Below are positions 62,893 through 64,000 of a DNA stretch of 64,000 nt, one piece after another. The position numbers and the translations under genes are program-made. Every line of letters starts with the position of its first letter. The first letter of the stretch is position 1. This stretch comes from Ramlibacter alkalitolerans (GTDB taxonomy: Bacteria > Pseudomonadota > Gammaproteobacteria > Burkholderiales > Burkholderiaceae_C), in NCBI RefSeq assembly GCF_016722765.1, contig NZ_JAEQND010000012.1, positions 1-64,000 on the forward strand, written 5' to 3'. Under the pieces are notes generated by a model. That model was not told the DNA's origin and did not search any database. It was given only the letters and a program-made list of their open reading frames with translations.

Positions 62893-63825
62893 ATGATGAA
62901 GAAATTGAAAGCCAACGTTCCCTGCGCCGCGGCCGCCGCGGTGTTCCTCCTGCTCGCGGCCACTGCGGCCCAGGCGCAGACCGCAGGTTCCACCAACACC
63001 GCGCCCACGGTGCGGGGCGACCGGCAGACCTCGATCACCACGCAGGTCCAGCGCAACGTTCCGCGCGCGCAGCGCAACGACCAGACCAGCCGCTTCCGGC
63101 CGGCGGATCCGGTCGGCGGGGCGGACCAGCCCGACGTGCTGCTGGACATTCCCAACCTCTCCGTCGACGAGATCAAGCTGGACGTGCAGAACCTGCAGGC
63201 GCACGTGTCGCTGGATGCGCGCGTCGCCAGCCTGGTGAAGATCAGCGCCGGGGTGGATGCGAGCATCGACAAGGTCAACCTCGACATCAAGGGCGTCAAG
63301 GCCAGCGTGCTGCTGATCGTGCGCCTCGAGAACGTGCGGGAGATCATCACCAAGACGCTCGACACGCTGGACAAGAACCCGCAGCTGGTCGAGCGGCTGC
63401 TGCAGACGGTGGACAACACCGTGGGCACGGTCGGCGGCGTGGCCAACACGGCGCTGCAACCCGGTGGCGTGGTCTCGCAGACGGTCAACACCCTGGGGCA
63501 GACCGTCACGCGCACGGTGGACACGGCCGGCAACCTGCTGGAGCGCACCGTCGACCAGGCGGGCAACGTGCTGTCGTCGCGCACCGTGGGTCGCGCACTC
63601 GACCTGCCGGTGCTGCGCGAGACCACCAACACCGCCGGCCAGGTGGTGCGGCAGGTCCGCGATGCCGGCGGCTCCGTGCTGGAGCTGACGCTCGATCGCG
63701 CCGGGCAGGTGGTGAATTCGCGCGTGCTGAGCCAGGCCGGTGCGGCGGCGGGCGCAACGCCCACGCAAGCGGGCACGGCCACGCCGGCGCGGCCGGGCAG
63801 CGTGGCGCCGGCGCCGACGCGCTAG
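62893..63825 (+). CDS. Secreted repeat-rich protein of unknown function
   Basis: ATG 62893 (or 62896) follows GGAGAAG. The 310-residue product has a Sec signal peptide (cleavage near AQAQT). A middle part (about 70-160) has amphipathic alternation (LSVDEIKLDVQNLQAHVSLD). From about residue 180 to 280 imperfect repeats of pattern V-x-(N/R)-T-x-(D/N)-x-(A/L)-G-x2-(V/L) recur (TVDTAGNLLERTVDQAGNVL), likely a beta-rich solenoid or linker. The end is Ala/Pro/Thr-rich. Family not recognised; an extracellular or periplasmic structural role is possible. Confidence 0.65.
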   Translation: MMKKLKANVPCAAAAAVFLLLAATAAQAQTAGSTNTAPTVRGDRQTSITTQVQRNVPRAQRNDQTSRFRPADPVGGADQPDVLLDIPNLSVDEIKLDVQNLQAHVSLDARVASLVKISAGVDASIDKVNLDIKGVKASVLLIVRLENVREIITKTLDTLDKNPQLVERLLQTVDNTVGTVGGVANTALQPGGVVSQTVNTLGQTVTRTVDTAGNLLERTVDQAGNVLSSRTVGRALDLPVLRETTNTAGQVVRQVRDAGGSVLELTLDRAGQVVNSRVLSQAGAAAGATPTQAGTATPARPGSVAPAPTR

Positions 63826-63849
63826 CGTTGCGTCCGTCCGCGCATCGCC

Positions 63850-64000
63850 CTACGCACGGGCCATGCGGGACTTGTCCTCGCGCCGGCCCTGCTGCGGGCC
63901 GGGCGCCGGGGTCTTGCGCTGCTTGCGCCCGTACTTGATGCGCATGACGAGCACCGGGATCGCCAGCAGCAGGGTGGTGCTGTTGGCGATCATCATGGGC
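63850..64000 (-). CDS. C-terminal part of a protein cut by the window edge
   Basis: An open frame runs from the right edge to the TAG at 63850-63852. The readable end has one hydrophobic helix (STTLLLAIPVLVMRIKYG) and a basic, Pro/Gln-rich tail ending KSRMARA. ATG codons at 63993 and 63996 could start a 47- or 48-residue protein, but a longer membrane protein starting outside the window is as likely. Confidence 0.45.
   Translation of the reverse strand, partial: PMMIANSTTLLLAIPVLVMRIKYGRKQRKTPAPGPQQGRREDKSRMARA

Overview
The window is GC-rich DNA, densely coded on both strands. Its gene families (several Bug/TctC-type solute receptors, DUF4148 secreted proteins, a 4-nitrobenzoate reductase/lyase cluster, TRAP transport, many LysR and IclR regulators) point to a soil or water betaproteobacterium, most likely Comamonadaceae of the Ramlibacter/Variovorax type. 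That assignment is inference from gene content; no rRNA or tRNA gene was seen.

Region 1-9.8 kb is accessory. It opens with the repeat-built end of an IS21-like element (1-121), then an unknown membrane protein and two overlapping lipoprotein genes. A complete IS1182-family element (about 2919-4594) follows. Next is a small defence-like island: a frameshifted unknown gene coupled to a PD-(D/E)XK plus TOPRIM-like fusion protein (5006-6707), and a convergent two-gene operon of a ParA-type ATPase and a SIR2-domain protein (6928-8900). It closes with the N-terminal stump of a tyrosine recombinase (about 9270-9401).

Region 10-30 kb is metabolic: a thioesterase, NAD synthetase (nadE), and an IclR-controlled cluster of Bug receptor, enoyl-CoA hydratase, NDP-forming acyl-CoA ligase, 3-hydroxyacyl-CoA dehydrogenase and thiolase (12.1-19.4 kb) that looks like a beta-oxidation route for an imported organic acid. 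A long minus-strand run (26.4 to 19.5 kb) holds an amino-acid-type ABC receptor and two permeases without an ATPase, a LysR regulator, tcuA/tcuB (tricarballylate oxidation) and another Bug receptor. Small oxidoreductase, DoxX and WrbA genes follow.

Region 31-40 kb has a stress group (two-domain universal stress proteins, Rnk, and an orphan protein whose C-terminus resembles elongation factor G domain V). A tight operon of a thiamine-diphosphate dehydrogenase E1 alpha/beta with a complete DctPQM TRAP transporter follows; no E2 or E3 gene is in the window.

Region 40-53 kb contains the most striking signal. Five plus-strand genes or gene groups (77-aa unknown, pnbB, a Tat-type Bug receptor, an SRPBCC fragment, a DUF4148 gene) are each preceded by the same composite element TGCA-N9-TGCA-N7-CAGTTCC-N19-CATSAT, with identical internal spacing in all five. 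It is probably a shared promoter/operator of an undescribed regulon. Inside lies a nitrobenzoate-type cluster: LysR, hydroxylaminobenzoate lyase, nitroreductase, FUSC exporter, Bug receptor and a second nitroreductase.

Region 53-64 kb has a TRIC-family channel, TerC translationally coupled to a six-gene Mrp-type Na+/H+ antiporter operon with a fused A-B subunit (61.3 to 55.3 kb), another universal stress protein, a TusA-like small protein, a secreted repeat-rich protein and the edge of one more gene.
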